NCBI RefSeq assembly: GCF_017309385.1
Contig: NZ_JAFJMJ010000002.1
Coordinates: 1,364,001 to 1,428,000, forward strand
From: Amycolatopsis sp. 195334CR
GTDB taxonomy: Bacteria; Actinomycetota; Actinomycetes; Mycobacteriales; Pseudonocardiaceae
Length of the DNA: 64,000 bases
Direction: 5' to 3'
Positions 24,965-34,324 of the stretch are shown here, one piece after another (position 1 is the first letter of the stretch; each line of letters begins with the position of its first letter). A program made the position numbers and the translations under genes. The notes below the pieces were generated by a model, which saw nothing but the letters and a program-made list of their open reading frames with translations, had not been told where the DNA came from and ran no database searches.

Positions 24965-25816
24965 ATGTCCCGGCTTTCCCGTGTCCTCGCCGCGTCGCTG
25001 CTCGCCTCGGTCACCGCCGTGCTCGCGGTACCGGTCACCGCTTCGGCGGCCGGGTCGGCGCCCGCAGTGATCGCGCACCGCGGCTCCTCGGGCGTGGTGC
25101 CCGAGAACACGCTGGCCGCGGTCCGGCAGGCACTGCGCCACCGGGCGGACGTGGTCGAGAACGACATCCAGCGCACCAAGGACGGCGAGCTGGTGATCGT
25201 GCACGACACCACGCTGGCCAGGACCACCGACGTCGAAGCGGTGTTCCCCGATCGCGCGCCGTGGAAGGTCGGGGACTTCACCCTGGCCGAGATCAAGCAG
25301 CTCGACGCCGGTTCGTGGTTCGCGCCGGAGTTCGCCGGCGAGCGGGTGCCCACCCTGCGCGAGTGGGGCGAGGCCATCGGCGGCCGGGCGAAGATGCTGC
25401 TCGAACCGAAGGCGCCCGAGCTCTACCCGGGCATCGAGGTGGACCTGGACCGGGAACTCCGCACGGTCCCGGTGTTCCGCGCCGCGCTGCGCGGGGAGCG
25501 GATCGTGGTCCAGTCCTTCAACCACCCGTGGCTGCGCGGGTACCAGGAGCTGGCGCCGGAGGTACCGGTCGGGCTGCTCTTCGGGACGAAGCCGACGGCC
25601 GCCGACATCGAGCAGGCCGCGGCCTGGGCCGAGCAGGTGAACCCGGCGCTCGGCGTGACCGACGAGGCGACCGTCGACCTGGTGCACGGTCAGGGCATGG
25701 AGATCCACGTGTGGACGGTGAACGACGGCCAGGGCATGCGCACCGCGCGCAACTGGGGCGTCGACGGCATCATCACGAACTACCCCCAGGTTCTGCGAGA
25801 CCTGCTGCGCGGCTGA
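24965..25816 (+). CDS. Secreted glycerophosphodiester phosphodiesterase
   Basis: 283 residues. Sec signal peptide with cleavage near TASAA (about residue 28). GDPD motifs: VIAHRGSSGVVPENTLAA (catalytic His-Arg and Glu-Asn), VENDIQRTKDGELVIVHD (metal ligands and second His) and KMLLEPKAP. It hydrolyses glycerophosphodiesters released from lipids or teichoic acids to glycerol-3-phosphate. AGGAGG precedes ATG 24965. The 3' end overlaps the convergent CoA-ligase-like gene by 44 bases. Confidence 0.9.
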   Translation: MSRLSRVLAASLLASVTAVLAVPVTASAAGSAPAVIAHRGSSGVVPENTLAAVRQALRHRADVVENDIQRTKDGELVIVHDTTLARTTDVEAVFPDRAPWKVGDFTLAEIKQLDAGSWFAPEFAGERVPTLREWGEAIGGRAKMLLEPKAPELYPGIEVDLDRELRTVPVFRAALRGERIVVQSFNHPWLRGYQELAPEVPVGLLFGTKPTAADIEQAAAWAEQVNPALGVTDEATVDLVHGQGMEIHVWTVNDGQGMRTARNWGVDGIITNYPQVLRDLLRG

Positions 25817-27179
25817 GCGGGATCACCGTGCGGTACTTGCCGCCGGCCGCCTGCACGGGCGGTTCGGCGGCCCGCTCCACGGTGAGGTGGCCGAGCTGGT
25901 GGCCGGTGAGGAGCTCGTCCAGTTCACTGTGGACATCGCGCCAGACGCGCTCGGCGTCGGCACCCTCGGCCAGCCGCATCCGCACCCGCAGGGTCGCCGG
26001 CTCGGTCTGCTCGACCTGGAACAGCTCCACCCCGGGAGTGCGGTCGAACAGCGTGCCGAACGCCAGCGGGGAGATGCTGACCTGCTCGCCGTGCTCGGCG
26101 GGGAAGGTGAGCACGTCACCGGCGCGGCCCTCCACCCGCACGGCGGGCAGGGGACTGCCGCAGGGGCAGGGATCGGGGCGGAGCAGGACGCGGTCGCCGA
26201 GGTCGTAGCGCAGGAACGGCTGGACGCGGTTGGCCAGGTTGCTGATCAGCACGGTGTGCGACAGCTCGCCGGGCGGGGTGGGCCGGTAGTCGGCGTCCAC
26301 TGGTTCCAGCGTCGCCCAGTCGGTGTTCACGTGGTACCAGCCGTCTGCGCAGCTGTGGCTGAGGTAGGTGCATTCGGTGCAGGAGTACAGGGTGCGCACC
26401 CGGGCGCCGAAGGCGGTGGCCAGGCGGCCGGTGTCGGCGGGCGTCATGGTTTCCCCGGCCGCCTCGATCAGGATCGGCTTGATGTGCAGCCGTCCGGCCT
26501 CCTGCTCGGCGGCGAGCAGTTGGATCGCGCTGGCGTAACCGACGATGACGGCGGGGTTGTACCGGTTGAGCTGGGCGACCAGTTCCGGCATCGGGGTGTG
26601 CACCGAGAAAGCCCGCACGATCTTGCCCTGCCACCGGCTTTCGCTGGTGACCTGGACGTAGCTGGCGTACCCGACGTAGTGGCCGCCGGTGGCGACCAGC
26701 TGGGCGAGCTTCCCGCCGCGGGCGGCGACCCGGAGCAGGCCGCCCGCGCCGAGCCAGCCCGCCATCACCGGCCCGGTCAGCGCGGAGGCGATGTGCTGGT
26801 AGCGGCGGTCCTGCACGAACAGGCCGCGGCGCCCGGTGGTGCCGGAGGTGGTGGCGACCAGGTAGCGGCCGAGGAACCGGGTGCCGATCAGGGCCGGGTC
26901 GTCGACGAAGGCACGCACCTTGCCGAGGGTGATCTCCCGGTCGGTGGCCCAGTCGTCGAAGTGCTCCATCAGCGTCTTCTTGTCGGTGACCGGCAGGAGC
27001 GCGGGATCGTCGACCCGCTCGGGCAGCTCCCGGTACAGCTCGCGGTAGTACGGGGATTCGGCGCGGGCGAAGGCGACCATCTCGGCCAGCCGCTCGCGTT
27101 GCCGCCGCGCGATCCCGGCCGCGCCCTCCTTGCGCGCGCGGCGGGCGTCCCCGCCGACCCAGGACAGGTTCTCACTCAT
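25773..27179 (-). CDS. PaaK-like adenylate-forming enzyme (phenylacetate-CoA ligase / CapK family)
   Basis: 468 residues. The adenylate-binding loop YLVATTSGTTGRRG, IEAAGETMTP, LYSCTECTYLSHSC and YDLGDRVLLRPDPCPCGSPLPAVRVEGRAGDVL match the PaaK/CapK group, including the Cys-rich CPCG segment. Members activate aryl or acyl acids with ATP, sometimes for CoA. The ATG at 27179 overlaps the TetR stop (ATGA), so it is cotranscribed with its regulator from the palindrome-bearing promoter region. No CoA-dependent partner enzyme adjoins; the substrate is unknown. Confidence 0.8.
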   Translation of the reverse strand: MSENLSWVGGDARRARKEGAAGIARRQRERLAEMVAFARAESPYYRELYRELPERVDDPALLPVTDKKTLMEHFDDWATDREITLGKVRAFVDDPALIGTRFLGRYLVATTSGTTGRRGLFVQDRRYQHIASALTGPVMAGWLGAGGLLRVAARGGKLAQLVATGGHYVGYASYVQVTSESRWQGKIVRAFSVHTPMPELVAQLNRYNPAVIVGYASAIQLLAAEQEAGRLHIKPILIEAAGETMTPADTGRLATAFGARVRTLYSCTECTYLSHSCADGWYHVNTDWATLEPVDADYRPTPPGELSHTVLISNLANRVQPFLRYDLGDRVLLRPDPCPCGSPLPAVRVEGRAGDVLTFPAEHGEQVSISPLAFGTLFDRTPGVELFQVEQTEPATLRVRMRLAEGADAERVWRDVHSELDELLTGHQLGHLTVERAAEPPVQAAGGKYRTVIPLSRAAGLAEPGGSS

Positions 27180-27793
27180 GGTGTTCCTTTCCGCGCGGGC
27201 GGCTGGTAACCGATCTGCCGGAGAATGGCGAGGAAGTAGGCCTCGATCTCGTCCGCGCCGGTGTTGTCGGGATAGGCGGCGAGGTGCTGGAGCGCGGCGC
27301 CGCTGAGCATTTCCTGGAGCACCTTCGTGTCGGCCGCCTGGGGGAGCCGCCCGTCCGCGCGGGCCTTGTCCAGTGCGGTGCGCACGGCCTCGCTCCGGTG
27401 TCTGCCGTGCACCTCGTGGTAGGTGCGCAGCAGGTCGGGCAGTTCGTCCACGGTGCCGTAGAGGCGCCGGATCAGCAGCCGCGCCCGGGGTTGGCTGAGG
27501 TAGGCCGCCCAGTCGGTGAGCATCGCTTCGACGTCCGGCAGGTGCAGCGATTCCGCCGCCACGTCGCGGTATTCCCATTCGATCGCCCGGACCAGCAGGG
27601 CGGTCAGGTCCGGGAACCGCCGGTACACCGTGCGGCGCGTGACCCCGGCGCGTTGCGCGACCTGCTCGATGTTGGTCGCGCGCATGCCCTGGTCGACGAG
27701 CAGGTCCACCGCCGCGCTGAGGATGGCCTCGTCGGCCTCCCGGCTGCGTGGCCTGCCCGGCGCCCGCTTGCCGTCGTCCGGCTGCTGTTCCAT
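27176..27793 (-). CDS. TetR-family regulator
   Basis: 205 residues. HTH: ATNIEQVAQRAGVTRRTVYRRFPDLTALL (about 40-68), preceded by a basic GRPRSREADEAIL arm. C-terminal helical domain of the TetR_C_33-like kind. Start ATG 27793 lies eight bases from an 11-base-armed palindrome, the presumed operator. Coupled to the PaaK-like gene; divergent from the LLM oxidoreductase gene, which may share the control. Confidence 0.87.
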   Translation of the reverse strand: MEQQPDDGKRAPGRPRSREADEAILSAAVDLLVDQGMRATNIEQVAQRAGVTRRTVYRRFPDLTALLVRAIEWEYRDVAAESLHLPDVEAMLTDWAAYLSQPRARLLIRRLYGTVDELPDLLRTYHEVHGRHRSEAVRTALDKARADGRLPQAADTKVLQEMLSGAALQHLAAYPDNTGADEIEAYFLAILRQIGYQPPARKGTP

Positions 27794-27800
27794 GAAATAA

Positions 27801-27823
27801 GGATACGGCACTGTGCTGTATCC
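27801..27823. promoter_or_regulatory. Palindromic operator of the TetR/PaaK-like operon
   Basis: Arms GGATACGGCAC and GTGCTGTATCC flank a single T; ten of eleven base pairs match. It sits directly upstream of the TetR ATG, the expected place for an autoregulatory TetR operator. Confidence 0.75.
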
Positions 27824-27894
27824 AAACAACCCGGGCGCGTGGCCGTGGTTCGCCATCGATAGACAGGGCCTACCGCTGGACCGCCGGACAAGTC

Positions 27895-27925
27895 TTGGAC
27901 GCCCGCCGCCCGGCCGACCTAGGGT
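27895..27925 (+). promoter_or_regulatory. Probable promoter of the LLM oxidoreductase operon
   Basis: TTGGAC (27895-27900), 19 bases, TAGGGT (27920-27925), 34 bases before the ATG. TAGGGT is a common actinobacterial housekeeping -10; the spacer is slightly long. Confidence 0.45.
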
Positions 27926-27959
27926 CGGTGGCAGAGCCCCGACCAGGAAAGTTTCCACA

Positions 27960-29027
27960 ATGGACGTTTCGAAGATCGAGTTCGGCATCGACAGCTTCGG
28001 GGACCTGCCCCGGGACGACCGGGGCGCGGTGGTCTCGCACGCGCAGGCGATCCGCGCCGCGGTGGCCGAGGCCGTGCTCGCCGATCAGGTCGGCGTCGAC
28101 GTGGTCGCGCTGGGGGAGCACCACCGGCCGGAGTACGCGATCTCCAGTCCGGAGACGGTGCTGGCCGGCATCGCGACCGCGACGAAGCGCATCCGGCTCG
28201 CCTCCGGGGTGACGGTGCTGTCCTCCGACGACCCGGTGCGCGTCTTCCAGCGGTTCGCCACCGTGGACGCGCTTTCCGGCGGCCGGGCCGAGGTGATCCT
28301 CGGACGTGGTTCGTTCACCGAGTCATTCCCGCTGTTCGGGTACGACCTGACCGACTACGAGGTGCTGTTCGAGGAGAAGATCGACCTGTTCCACCGGCTG
28401 CTCGACGAGAAGCCGGTCACCTGGGAGGGCACCACCCGGGCCGCGCTGCACGAGGCGGACGTGTACCCGAAGACCGATTCGGGACGGCTCACCACCTGGG
28501 TGGGCGTCGGCGGGTCACCGCAGTCCGTGCTCCGCACCGCCCGCTACGGGTTCGGGCTCATGCTCGCCATCATCGGCGGCGCCCCCGGCCGGTTCGCGCC
28601 CTACGTCGATCTCTACCACCGGGCGACGCGGGAACTCGGCACCACCGCACAGCCGGTCGGGATGCATTCGCCGGGATTCGTGGCGGCCACCGACGAAGAG
28701 GCGAAGGAACTGTTCTACCCCGGGTACCGGGAGATCCGCGACCGGATCGGGGCACTGCGCGGGTGGGCGCCGATTCGCCGCGAGGAGTTCGAGGCCGAGG
28801 TGGCCCACGGATCGCTGTACGTCGGTTCGGCCGAGACGGTCGCCACCAGGATCGCCGACGCGATCCGGGCGCTGGGCGTGGCCCGGTTCGACCTGATCTA
28901 CTCCGCCGCGGGCACCGTTTCCGCCGCCGCCCGCCTGCGTTCGGTCGAGTTGTACGGCACCCAGGTCATTCCCCGGGTTCGCGAACTCCTGGCCGAACAG
29001 CCCGCCGTCCCCGCGGAAGCCCGATGA
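27960..29027 (+). CDS. LLM-class flavin-dependent oxidoreductase
   Basis: 355 residues, luciferase-like TIM barrel. Typical group signatures: [10 protein letters not shown] at strand 1, [70 protein letters not shown]. The family uses FMN or F420 as cofactor for monooxygenation or reduction. ATG 27960 follows AGGAAAG. The next gene, coupled by ATGA, is an NADPH:F420-reductase-like protein, which favours an F420-linked reaction. Substrate unknown. Confidence 0.87.
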   Translation: MDVSKIEFGIDSFGDLPRDDRGAVVSHAQAIRAAVAEAVLADQVGVDVVALGEHHRPEYAISSPETVLAGIATATKRIRLASGVTVLSSDDPVRVFQRFATVDALSGGRAEVILGRGSFTESFPLFGYDLTDYEVLFEEKIDLFHRLLDEKPVTWEGTTRAALHEADVYPKTDSGRLTTWVGVGGSPQSVLRTARYGFGLMLAIIGGAPGRFAPYVDLYHRATRELGTTAQPVGMHSPGFVAATDEEAKELFYPGYREIRDRIGALRGWAPIRREEFEAEVAHGSLYVGSAETVATRIADAIRALGVARFDLIYSAAGTVSAAARLRSVELYGTQVIPRVRELLAEQPAVPAEAR

Positions 29028-29659
29028 CCACCATCGGGATCCTGGGCGCGGGGAAGCTCGGTACCGTTCTGGCGCGCCTGGCGGTGGCCGCGGGTTACCG
29101 CGTCCTGATCGCCGGCTCCGGTGACCCCGCGAAGATCGCGCTGACCACCGAGGTGCTCACCCCGGGCGCGACCGCCGCGTGGCCCGCCAAGGCCGCGGAG
29201 GCCGCCGACGTGGTGATCCTCGCCCTGCCGCTCGGCCAGCACCGCGACCTCCCGATCCCGGCGCTGGCCGGGAAACTGGTCGTCGACGCGATGAACCACT
29301 GGTGGGAGATCGACGGCCCCCGCGACTCGGTCGTGCCGCCCGAGACCTCCTCGAGCGAGGCCGTGCAACGGTTCCTGACCGGCGCGCGGGTGGTGAAAGC
29401 CTTCAACCACATGGGTTATCACGACCTCGAGGACGGGGCACGCCCAGCCGGTCACCCCGGGCGCAAGGCGATCGCGCTCGCCGGTGACTCGGCCGAGGAC
29501 GTCACCGCCGTGGCCGAGCTGATCGACGCACTGGGGTTCGACCCGCTCGCCATCGGCGACCTCGCGGCGGGCGCCCGGCTCGAACCCGGGAACCCGGCCT
29601 TCGGCGCCAACCTCGACGCCGAGCGGCTCCGTCACGCGGTCCGGCAGGCCGCGATGTGA
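29024..29659 (+). CDS. NAD(P)-binding protein of the NADPH:F420 oxidoreductase family
   Basis: 211 residues, the length of Fno/NpdG proteins. The N-terminal motif [24 protein letters not shown] is a Rossmann NADP site followed by AGSGDP; the C-terminal part has [14 protein letters not shown] and [24 protein letters not shown], patterns seen in F420-dependent NADP reductases. Coupled to the LLM oxidoreductase by a 4-base overlap, so likely supplies its reduced cofactor. It overlaps the convergent beta-glucosidase by 28 bases. Confidence 0.78.
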   Translation: MTTIGILGAGKLGTVLARLAVAAGYRVLIAGSGDPAKIALTTEVLTPGATAAWPAKAAEAADVVILALPLGQHRDLPIPALAGKLVVDAMNHWWEIDGPRDSVVPPETSSSEAVQRFLTGARVVKAFNHMGYHDLEDGARPAGHPGRKAIALAGDSAEDVTAVAELIDALGFDPLAIGDLAAGARLEPGNPAFGANLDAERLRHAVRQAAM

Positions 29660-31008
29660 TCGCGGTACCAGTGGTAGCTGGCCCTCGGAGTGCGGCGCTG
29701 GGTCGGGTAGTCGACGTGCACCAGCCCGAACCGGTGCTTGTACCCGTGCGCCCACTCGAAGTTGTCCAGCAGCGACCAGCAGAAGTACCCGCGCAGGTCG
29801 ACCCCCGCCGCCATGGCCGCCCGCGCCGCCTCGATGTGCTCGCGCAGGTACGCGATGCGCTGCTCGTCGGCGAACACGCCCCGCTCGTCGACGATGTCCG
29901 GGTACACGCAACCGTTCTCGGTGACGTACACCGGCGGGAGCCCCGGGTAGCGGTGGTGCAGGCCGACCAGGGCTTCGGTCAGGCCGTCGGGCTCGACCGG
30001 CCAGCCCATGCCGGTCCGCGGCACGTCCGGCAGGCGGGTGGTGTCCACCCCGATGTCGGCCGCCGTGCGCCGGGCCGGGTCCGGCTCGCGGTGTGGCGCG
30101 TCGGCGACGTGGAGCCGGTAGTAGTAGTTGACCCCGAGGTAGTCGAGCGGCTGGCCGATCGTCTCCAGATCACCGTCGTGGCGGAAGGAGAAGTCGGAGA
30201 CGCCGTCGAACATCGTGGTGAGCCCGGGGGCGTACCGGCCGCCGAACAACGGGTCGGTGAACTGGCGGCGCAGCAACGTGTCCTGCCGCTCGGCCGCGGC
30301 GATGTCCGCGTCCGAGCGGGTCACCGGCAGCGCGGGTGACTGGTTGAGCACGACCCCGAACCGCTGCCCGGACGTCGCCCGCGCCCGCATCGCCCGCACC
30401 GCCAGGCCGTGGCCGAGCAGCAGGTGGTGAGCGGCGGCGAGCGCGCCGTGCCCCTCCCGCGCGCCCGGCGCGTGCCGCCCTTCGGCGTAACCTGCGATCG
30501 CGCACGGGTACGGCTCGTTCAGCGTCGTCCAGTGGTCGACGACGTCACCGAGTTCCTCGTGCACCAGCACCGCGTACTCGGCGAAGCGCTCGGCGGTGTC
30601 GCGCGACCGCCAGCCGCCCTCGTCCTCCAGCGCCTGCGGCAGGTCCCAGTGGTAGAGCGTCAGGAACGGCTCGATTCCCTTGTCCCGCAACCCTTCCACG
30701 AGCCGCCGGTAGAAGTCGAGGCCGCGGCGTTCGGGGCGGCCGCGGCCGGACGGCTGCACGCGGGGCCACGACACCGAGAACCGGTAGGCGTCCACGCCGA
30801 GCCCGGTCAGCAGGGCGAGGTCCTCCGGCAGGCGGTGGTAGTGCTCCGCCGCCGGTTCGCCGGTGTCACCACCGGCCACCGCGCCGGGCAGCGTGGCGAA
30901 GGTGTCCCAGATGGACGGTCCGCGGCCGTCCGCGGTGGTGGCGCCCTCGATCTGGAACGCCGAGGTGGCCACGCCCCAGCGGAAGCCGGGCGGGAAACTG
31001 GAAGTCAC
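29632..31008 (-). CDS. bglC: GH1 beta-glucosidase
   Basis: 458 residues, full GH1 barrel. Acid/base Glu165 in TTLNEP, nucleophile Glu364 in YVTENG, N-terminal [15 protein letters not shown] and C-terminal [12 protein letters not shown] are all intact. No signal peptide, so it acts on imported cellobiose or other beta-glucosides inside the cell. GTG 31008 has GGAG upstream. Last gene of the sugar-import operon; the order binding protein, two permeases, GH1 with a divergent LacI gene equals the Streptomyces cebEFG-bglC/cebR locus, from which the symbol is taken. Confidence 0.9.
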   Translation of the reverse strand: MTSSFPPGFRWGVATSAFQIEGATTADGRGPSIWDTFATLPGAVAGGDTGEPAAEHYHRLPEDLALLTGLGVDAYRFSVSWPRVQPSGRGRPERRGLDFYRRLVEGLRDKGIEPFLTLYHWDLPQALEDEGGWRSRDTAERFAEYAVLVHEELGDVVDHWTTLNEPYPCAIAGYAEGRHAPGAREGHGALAAAHHLLLGHGLAVRAMRARATSGQRFGVVLNQSPALPVTRSDADIAAAERQDTLLRRQFTDPLFGGRYAPGLTTMFDGVSDFSFRHDGDLETIGQPLDYLGVNYYYRLHVADAPHREPDPARRTAADIGVDTTRLPDVPRTGMGWPVEPDGLTEALVGLHHRYPGLPPVYVTENGCVYPDIVDERGVFADEQRIAYLREHIEAARAAMAAGVDLRGYFCWSLLDNFEWAHGYKHRFGLVHVDYPTQRRTPRASYHWYRDHIAACRTA

Positions 31009-31025
31009 GATGAGCTCCGGGAGGG

Positions 31026-31916
31026 TCAGCCCTTGAGCGCGCCCTGCATGATGCCGCCGACGATCTGGCGGCCGAACAGCAGGAACACGAGGAGGACGGG
31101 GACGGTGCCGATGGTCGCGGCGGTGAGCACGAGGGTGTAGTCGGTGGTGTAGCCACTGGCCAGTGTGGACAGTGCTGTTTGCACGGTCGGGTTCTCCGGC
31201 ACCAGCACCACCAGTGGCCAGAAGAAGTCGTTCCACGCCTGCATGAAGGTGAACAGCCCGAGCACCGCGGCGGCCGGGCGGGCGGTGGGCAGCGCGACGT
31301 GCCAGAACAACCGCAACGTCCCGCAGCCGTCCATCCGCCCCGCCTCCAGCAGTTCCAGCGGCAGCGCGCGCTCGAAGTACTGGCGCATGAAGAACACGCC
31401 GAACGCGGTGACCAGGCCGGGCACGATCACCGCCTGCAGTTCCCCGGCCCAGCCGAAGTCGGCCATCATCATGTACAGCGGCACCACGCCCAGTTCGGTC
31501 GGGATCGCCTGGGTGGCGATCACCACCAGCAGCAGCGCGGTGCGTCCGCGGAAGCGCAGTTTGGCGAAGGCGAACCCGGCCAGCGTCGAGAACAGCACCA
31601 CCGAGACGGTGATGGTGCCCGCGACGATCAGCGAGTTCCCCAGTGCCAGCGCGAAATCCGTCTCGTCGAAGACCCGGGCGATGTTCGCGAACAGGTGGCC
31701 GCCGGGCACCAGCACCGGCGGCACGCTGCCCACCGCCTCCGGCGTCTGCGACGAGACGACCAGCGACCAGTACACCGGGAACGCCGAACCGGCCAGGATC
31801 GCGATCAGCGCGGCGTAGGTCCACGGGCTCGCGATCCGCCGGGCGAGCCGCCGGGCCCGGCCCGGCGGGCGGGCGCGGTCGCCCACCGGCGGGGCCGGGG
31901 TCAGCACGGAAGTCAT
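31026..31916 (-). CDS. cebG: Sugar ABC transporter permease, second subunit
   Basis: 296 residues, six membrane segments. The EAA loop ELLEAGRMDGCGTLRLFWHVALPTARPA (about 205-232) marks a MalG-type carbohydrate permease. It lies 17 bases upstream of the GH1 gene and nine bases after the other permease. Symbol given by operon analogy with cello-oligosaccharide transporters. Confidence 0.83.
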   Translation of the reverse strand: MTSVLTPAPPVGDRARPPGRARRLARRIASPWTYAALIAILAGSAFPVYWSLVVSSQTPEAVGSVPPVLVPGGHLFANIARVFDETDFALALGNSLIVAGTITVSVVLFSTLAGFAFAKLRFRGRTALLLVVIATQAIPTELGVVPLYMMMADFGWAGELQAVIVPGLVTAFGVFFMRQYFERALPLELLEAGRMDGCGTLRLFWHVALPTARPAAAVLGLFTFMQAWNDFFWPLVVLVPENPTVQTALSTLASGYTTDYTLVLTAATIGTVPVLLVFLLFGRQIVGGIMQGALKG

Positions 31917-31925
31917 GTCCGCTCC

Positions 31926-32852
31926 TCATTCCGTTTGGATGCGGCGGGTGACCAGGTACGACACGCCCGCCACCAGCATCGTGGCCACCGCCAGCACCAG
32001 CGCGATCGCCGAGCTGTAGCCGAAGTCGTACTTGGTGAAGCCCTGCTCGTAGAGGTAGAGCGCGGCGGTCTGGAACTGCCGGTCGGAGCCGCCGGTGGCG
32101 GCCGCGGTGCCGGGGTTGAACAGCAGCGGCTCGGCGAGCAGCCGCATGTTCCCGGTGGTCGCGATCACCGTGGAGAAGATGATCTGCGGCCGCAGCAGCG
32201 GCACGGTGATCCGCCAGAACTGCTGCCAACTCCGCGCGCCGTCGAGCGTGGCGGCCTCGTACATGCTCGACGGGATCGCCTGCATCGAGGCGAGGAAGAT
32301 CAGCGCGTGGTACCCGGTCCAGCGCCACACCACCATCGCCGCGATGGCGGTGTGCGAGCTGGCGGTGCCTGCCTGCCAGTCGATCTGGCCGGCGCCGAAC
32401 CAGCTCAGCACCCAGTTCACCAGCCCGAAGTCCCGGCCGAACAACTGCGCGAAGATGATCGTCACCGCCGCCACCGAGGTGATGTTCGGCAGGATCATCC
32501 CCATCCGGAACAGCGTCCGCCCACGCAGCCTGCGGTTGAGCAGGTGCGCGACGCCGAGCGCGAACAGGATCTGCGGGATCGTGGTCAGCAGCCACAGGCT
32601 GACCGTGTTCCCCATCGCGTTCCAGAAGTACGGGTCGTGGAACAGCAGCTGGTCGTAGTTGGCGAACCCGACGAACTCCGCGCCCTCGGCGTCGAGCAGG
32701 TTGCGGTCCTGCAGCGACACCCAGCCGGTGTAGAGCAGCGGGAACAAGCCGAAGACGCCGAAGATCAGGAAGTACGGGCTGACGAAGCCGAACGGCGAGA
32801 GCTTGACGTCCCAGTGGTGACGCCGGTCGGCCCAGGTGCGGCGTTCCGCCAT
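31926..32852 (-). CDS. cebF: Sugar ABC transporter permease, first subunit
   Basis: 308 residues, six membrane segments with a cytoplasmic basic N-terminus (ERRTWADRRHHWDVKLSPFGF). The EAA loop reads MYEAATLDGARSWQQFWRITVPLLRP, typical of MalF-type subunits. Its ATG shares one base with the stop of the binding-protein gene. The ATP-hydrolysing subunit is not in the operon; in actinomycetes a shared MsiK ATPase encoded elsewhere usually serves such importers. Confidence 0.83.
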   Translation of the reverse strand: MAERRTWADRRHHWDVKLSPFGFVSPYFLIFGVFGLFPLLYTGWVSLQDRNLLDAEGAEFVGFANYDQLLFHDPYFWNAMGNTVSLWLLTTIPQILFALGVAHLLNRRLRGRTLFRMGMILPNITSVAAVTIIFAQLFGRDFGLVNWVLSWFGAGQIDWQAGTASSHTAIAAMVVWRWTGYHALIFLASMQAIPSSMYEAATLDGARSWQQFWRITVPLLRPQIIFSTVIATTGNMRLLAEPLLFNPGTAAATGGSDRQFQTAALYLYEQGFTKYDFGYSSAIALVLAVATMLVAGVSYLVTRRIQTE

Positions 32853-34135
32853 CAGCTCTGGAGCTTCGCGACGTCACCGACCAGCTGCTGCCACGCCGCC
32901 GCGCCGTCCTGCTTGCCCTGCTCGACGCGCTGCATCGCGTTGCCGAACTCGGTCTGCACGTCACCGGCCTTCGGGCCCTGGTACTGCGGCCGCAGCTGCT
33001 TGGCCGCGTCGGTGAACAGCTTGCCCACGGGGGCGTTGTTGAAGAACGGGTTGGTGTAGCTCGCGATCTTCGGGTCCTCGTAGAGCGACGGCGTCGAGGG
33101 CAGCAGGCCCTCGCTGGTGAACACCTTCGCCTGCTGCTCGGGCGCGGTCAGCCAGGCGGCGAGCTCGGCGGCTTCCTTGGTGTGCTTGCCCTGCTTGGGC
33201 ACGGTCAGGTACGAGCCGCCCCAGTTGCCGCCCCCGCCGGGCACGGCCGCGACGTCCCACTTGCCCGCGGTGTCCGGGGCCTTGTCCTTGATCTTGGTCA
33301 TCATCCAGGCGGGGCAGGTGACGGTGGCGAACTGGCTCTGGGCGAACCCGGTGTCCCAGGTCGGCGTGCTGTAGAGCAGCCCGGCCGAGAGGTTCGCCTG
33401 CACCGCGCCGACGACCTGGTCCCAGCCCGCCCGCAGCGCCGGGTTGCTGTCCACGACCAGCTTGTCGCTCTGGTCGTAGTAGCCGGTCGGGGCCTGGCCG
33501 AAGATCGCGTTGAGCACGGTCGGGCCGCCGTCCATCCACTTGACCCCGTCCGGCGCGTTGGCCTGGAACTGCTTGCCCGCGTCGAAGAACGCCTGCCAGG
33601 TCGGCCAGAGCGCGGAGACGGCTTCGCGGTCGGCGGGCAGCCCGGCGGCTTCGAGCAGGTCGCGGCGGTAGCAGATGGCCAGGCCGCCGACGTCGGTGCC
33701 GTAGCCGATCTGCTGGCCGCCCTTGGCCAGTGATGCGGTCCACTTCCAGTCCAGCCAGCGGCTCTTGAGCTGGTCGCCGCCGACGGTGTTGAGGTCGACG
33801 AACTTGTCCGGGGTGGCCTTGAACTGCGCGATGTAGCCGGTGTCGACCGCCTCGATGTCCGCGGCACCGCCGCCGGTCGCCAGGTGCGCGGCGACGTTCT
33901 TGTGGTGGTCCGAGTACGACGCGGTCCGCTCGGTGATCTCGATGTTCGGATGCGCCGCCTGGTACTCCTTGAGCAGTTCGGTGTAGCCGAACTTGCCGAA
34001 GAGGCCGAGGCTGAGCTTGATCTTGCCGTCGCCGGCTTCGCCGCTGCCGCAGGCGCTCAACGCGGTGGCCGCGACCAGGGTGGCGCACAGTCCGGTGAGC
34101 AGGCGGGTACGGCGGTTCCTCGTTTTCGGGCGCAT
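32852..34135 (-). CDS. cebE: Sugar ABC transporter substrate-binding lipoprotein
   Basis: 427 residues. Lipoprotein signal peptide with lipobox LSAC (Cys near residue 28), then an extracellular solute-binding protein family 1 fold (IKLSLGLFGKFGYTELLKEYQAAHPNIEI; YGTDVGGLAICYRRDLLEAAGLP). Captures the sugar for the two permeases. ATG 34135 is preceded by CGGAG; the longer frame to 34171 would break the signal peptide. First gene of the operon, facing two LacI-type operators. Confidence 0.86.
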   Translation of the reverse strand: MRPKTRNRRTRLLTGLCATLVAATALSACGSGEAGDGKIKLSLGLFGKFGYTELLKEYQAAHPNIEITERTASYSDHHKNVAAHLATGGGAADIEAVDTGYIAQFKATPDKFVDLNTVGGDQLKSRWLDWKWTASLAKGGQQIGYGTDVGGLAICYRRDLLEAAGLPADREAVSALWPTWQAFFDAGKQFQANAPDGVKWMDGGPTVLNAIFGQAPTGYYDQSDKLVVDSNPALRAGWDQVVGAVQANLSAGLLYSTPTWDTGFAQSQFATVTCPAWMMTKIKDKAPDTAGKWDVAAVPGGGGNWGGSYLTVPKQGKHTKEAAELAAWLTAPEQQAKVFTSEGLLPSTPSLYEDPKIASYTNPFFNNAPVGKLFTDAAKQLRPQYQGPKAGDVQTEFGNAMQRVEQGKQDGAAAWQQLVGDVAKLQS

Positions 34136-34210
34136 GAGATCTCCGTTGTTCTGCGGGGCGCACGGGAGCACCGCGGCCAGGACCGGCCGGGGCGGGAAAC
34201 GCGGGTCCCA

Positions 34211-34224
34211 TGAGAGCGCTCCCA
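34211..34224. promoter_or_regulatory. CebR-like operator
   Basis: TGAGAGCGCTCCCA matches the Streptomyces CebR box TGGGAGCGCTCCCA at 13 of 14 positions. It is 76 bases before the binding-protein gene and a good place to control cello-oligosaccharide uptake. Confidence 0.65.
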
Positions 34225-34296
34225 GGGGGCGTTCGTCAAGTAACGAAGCGATAACGTATGCCGATGTTTTTCCAGGCCCGGATCATGTGCTAGAGA

Positions 34297-34310
34297 TGTA
34301 ACCGGTTACA
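34297..34310. promoter_or_regulatory. Perfect LacI-type palindrome before the LacI gene
   Basis: TGTAACCGGTTACA, a 14-base perfect palindrome with central CG, lies 15 bases before the LacI ATG and its AGGAGG site. Probable autoregulatory operator; distinct in sequence from the CebR-like box at 34211. Confidence 0.75.
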
Positions 34311-34324
34311 GGACAGGAGGTCGC

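Noticed and set aside
29632..32964. A 1110-codon open frame covering permease genes and the GH1 enzyme
   Set aside because: Only the C-terminal 458 codons encode a real protein (GH1); the front part is an out-of-frame reading of the two permease genes.
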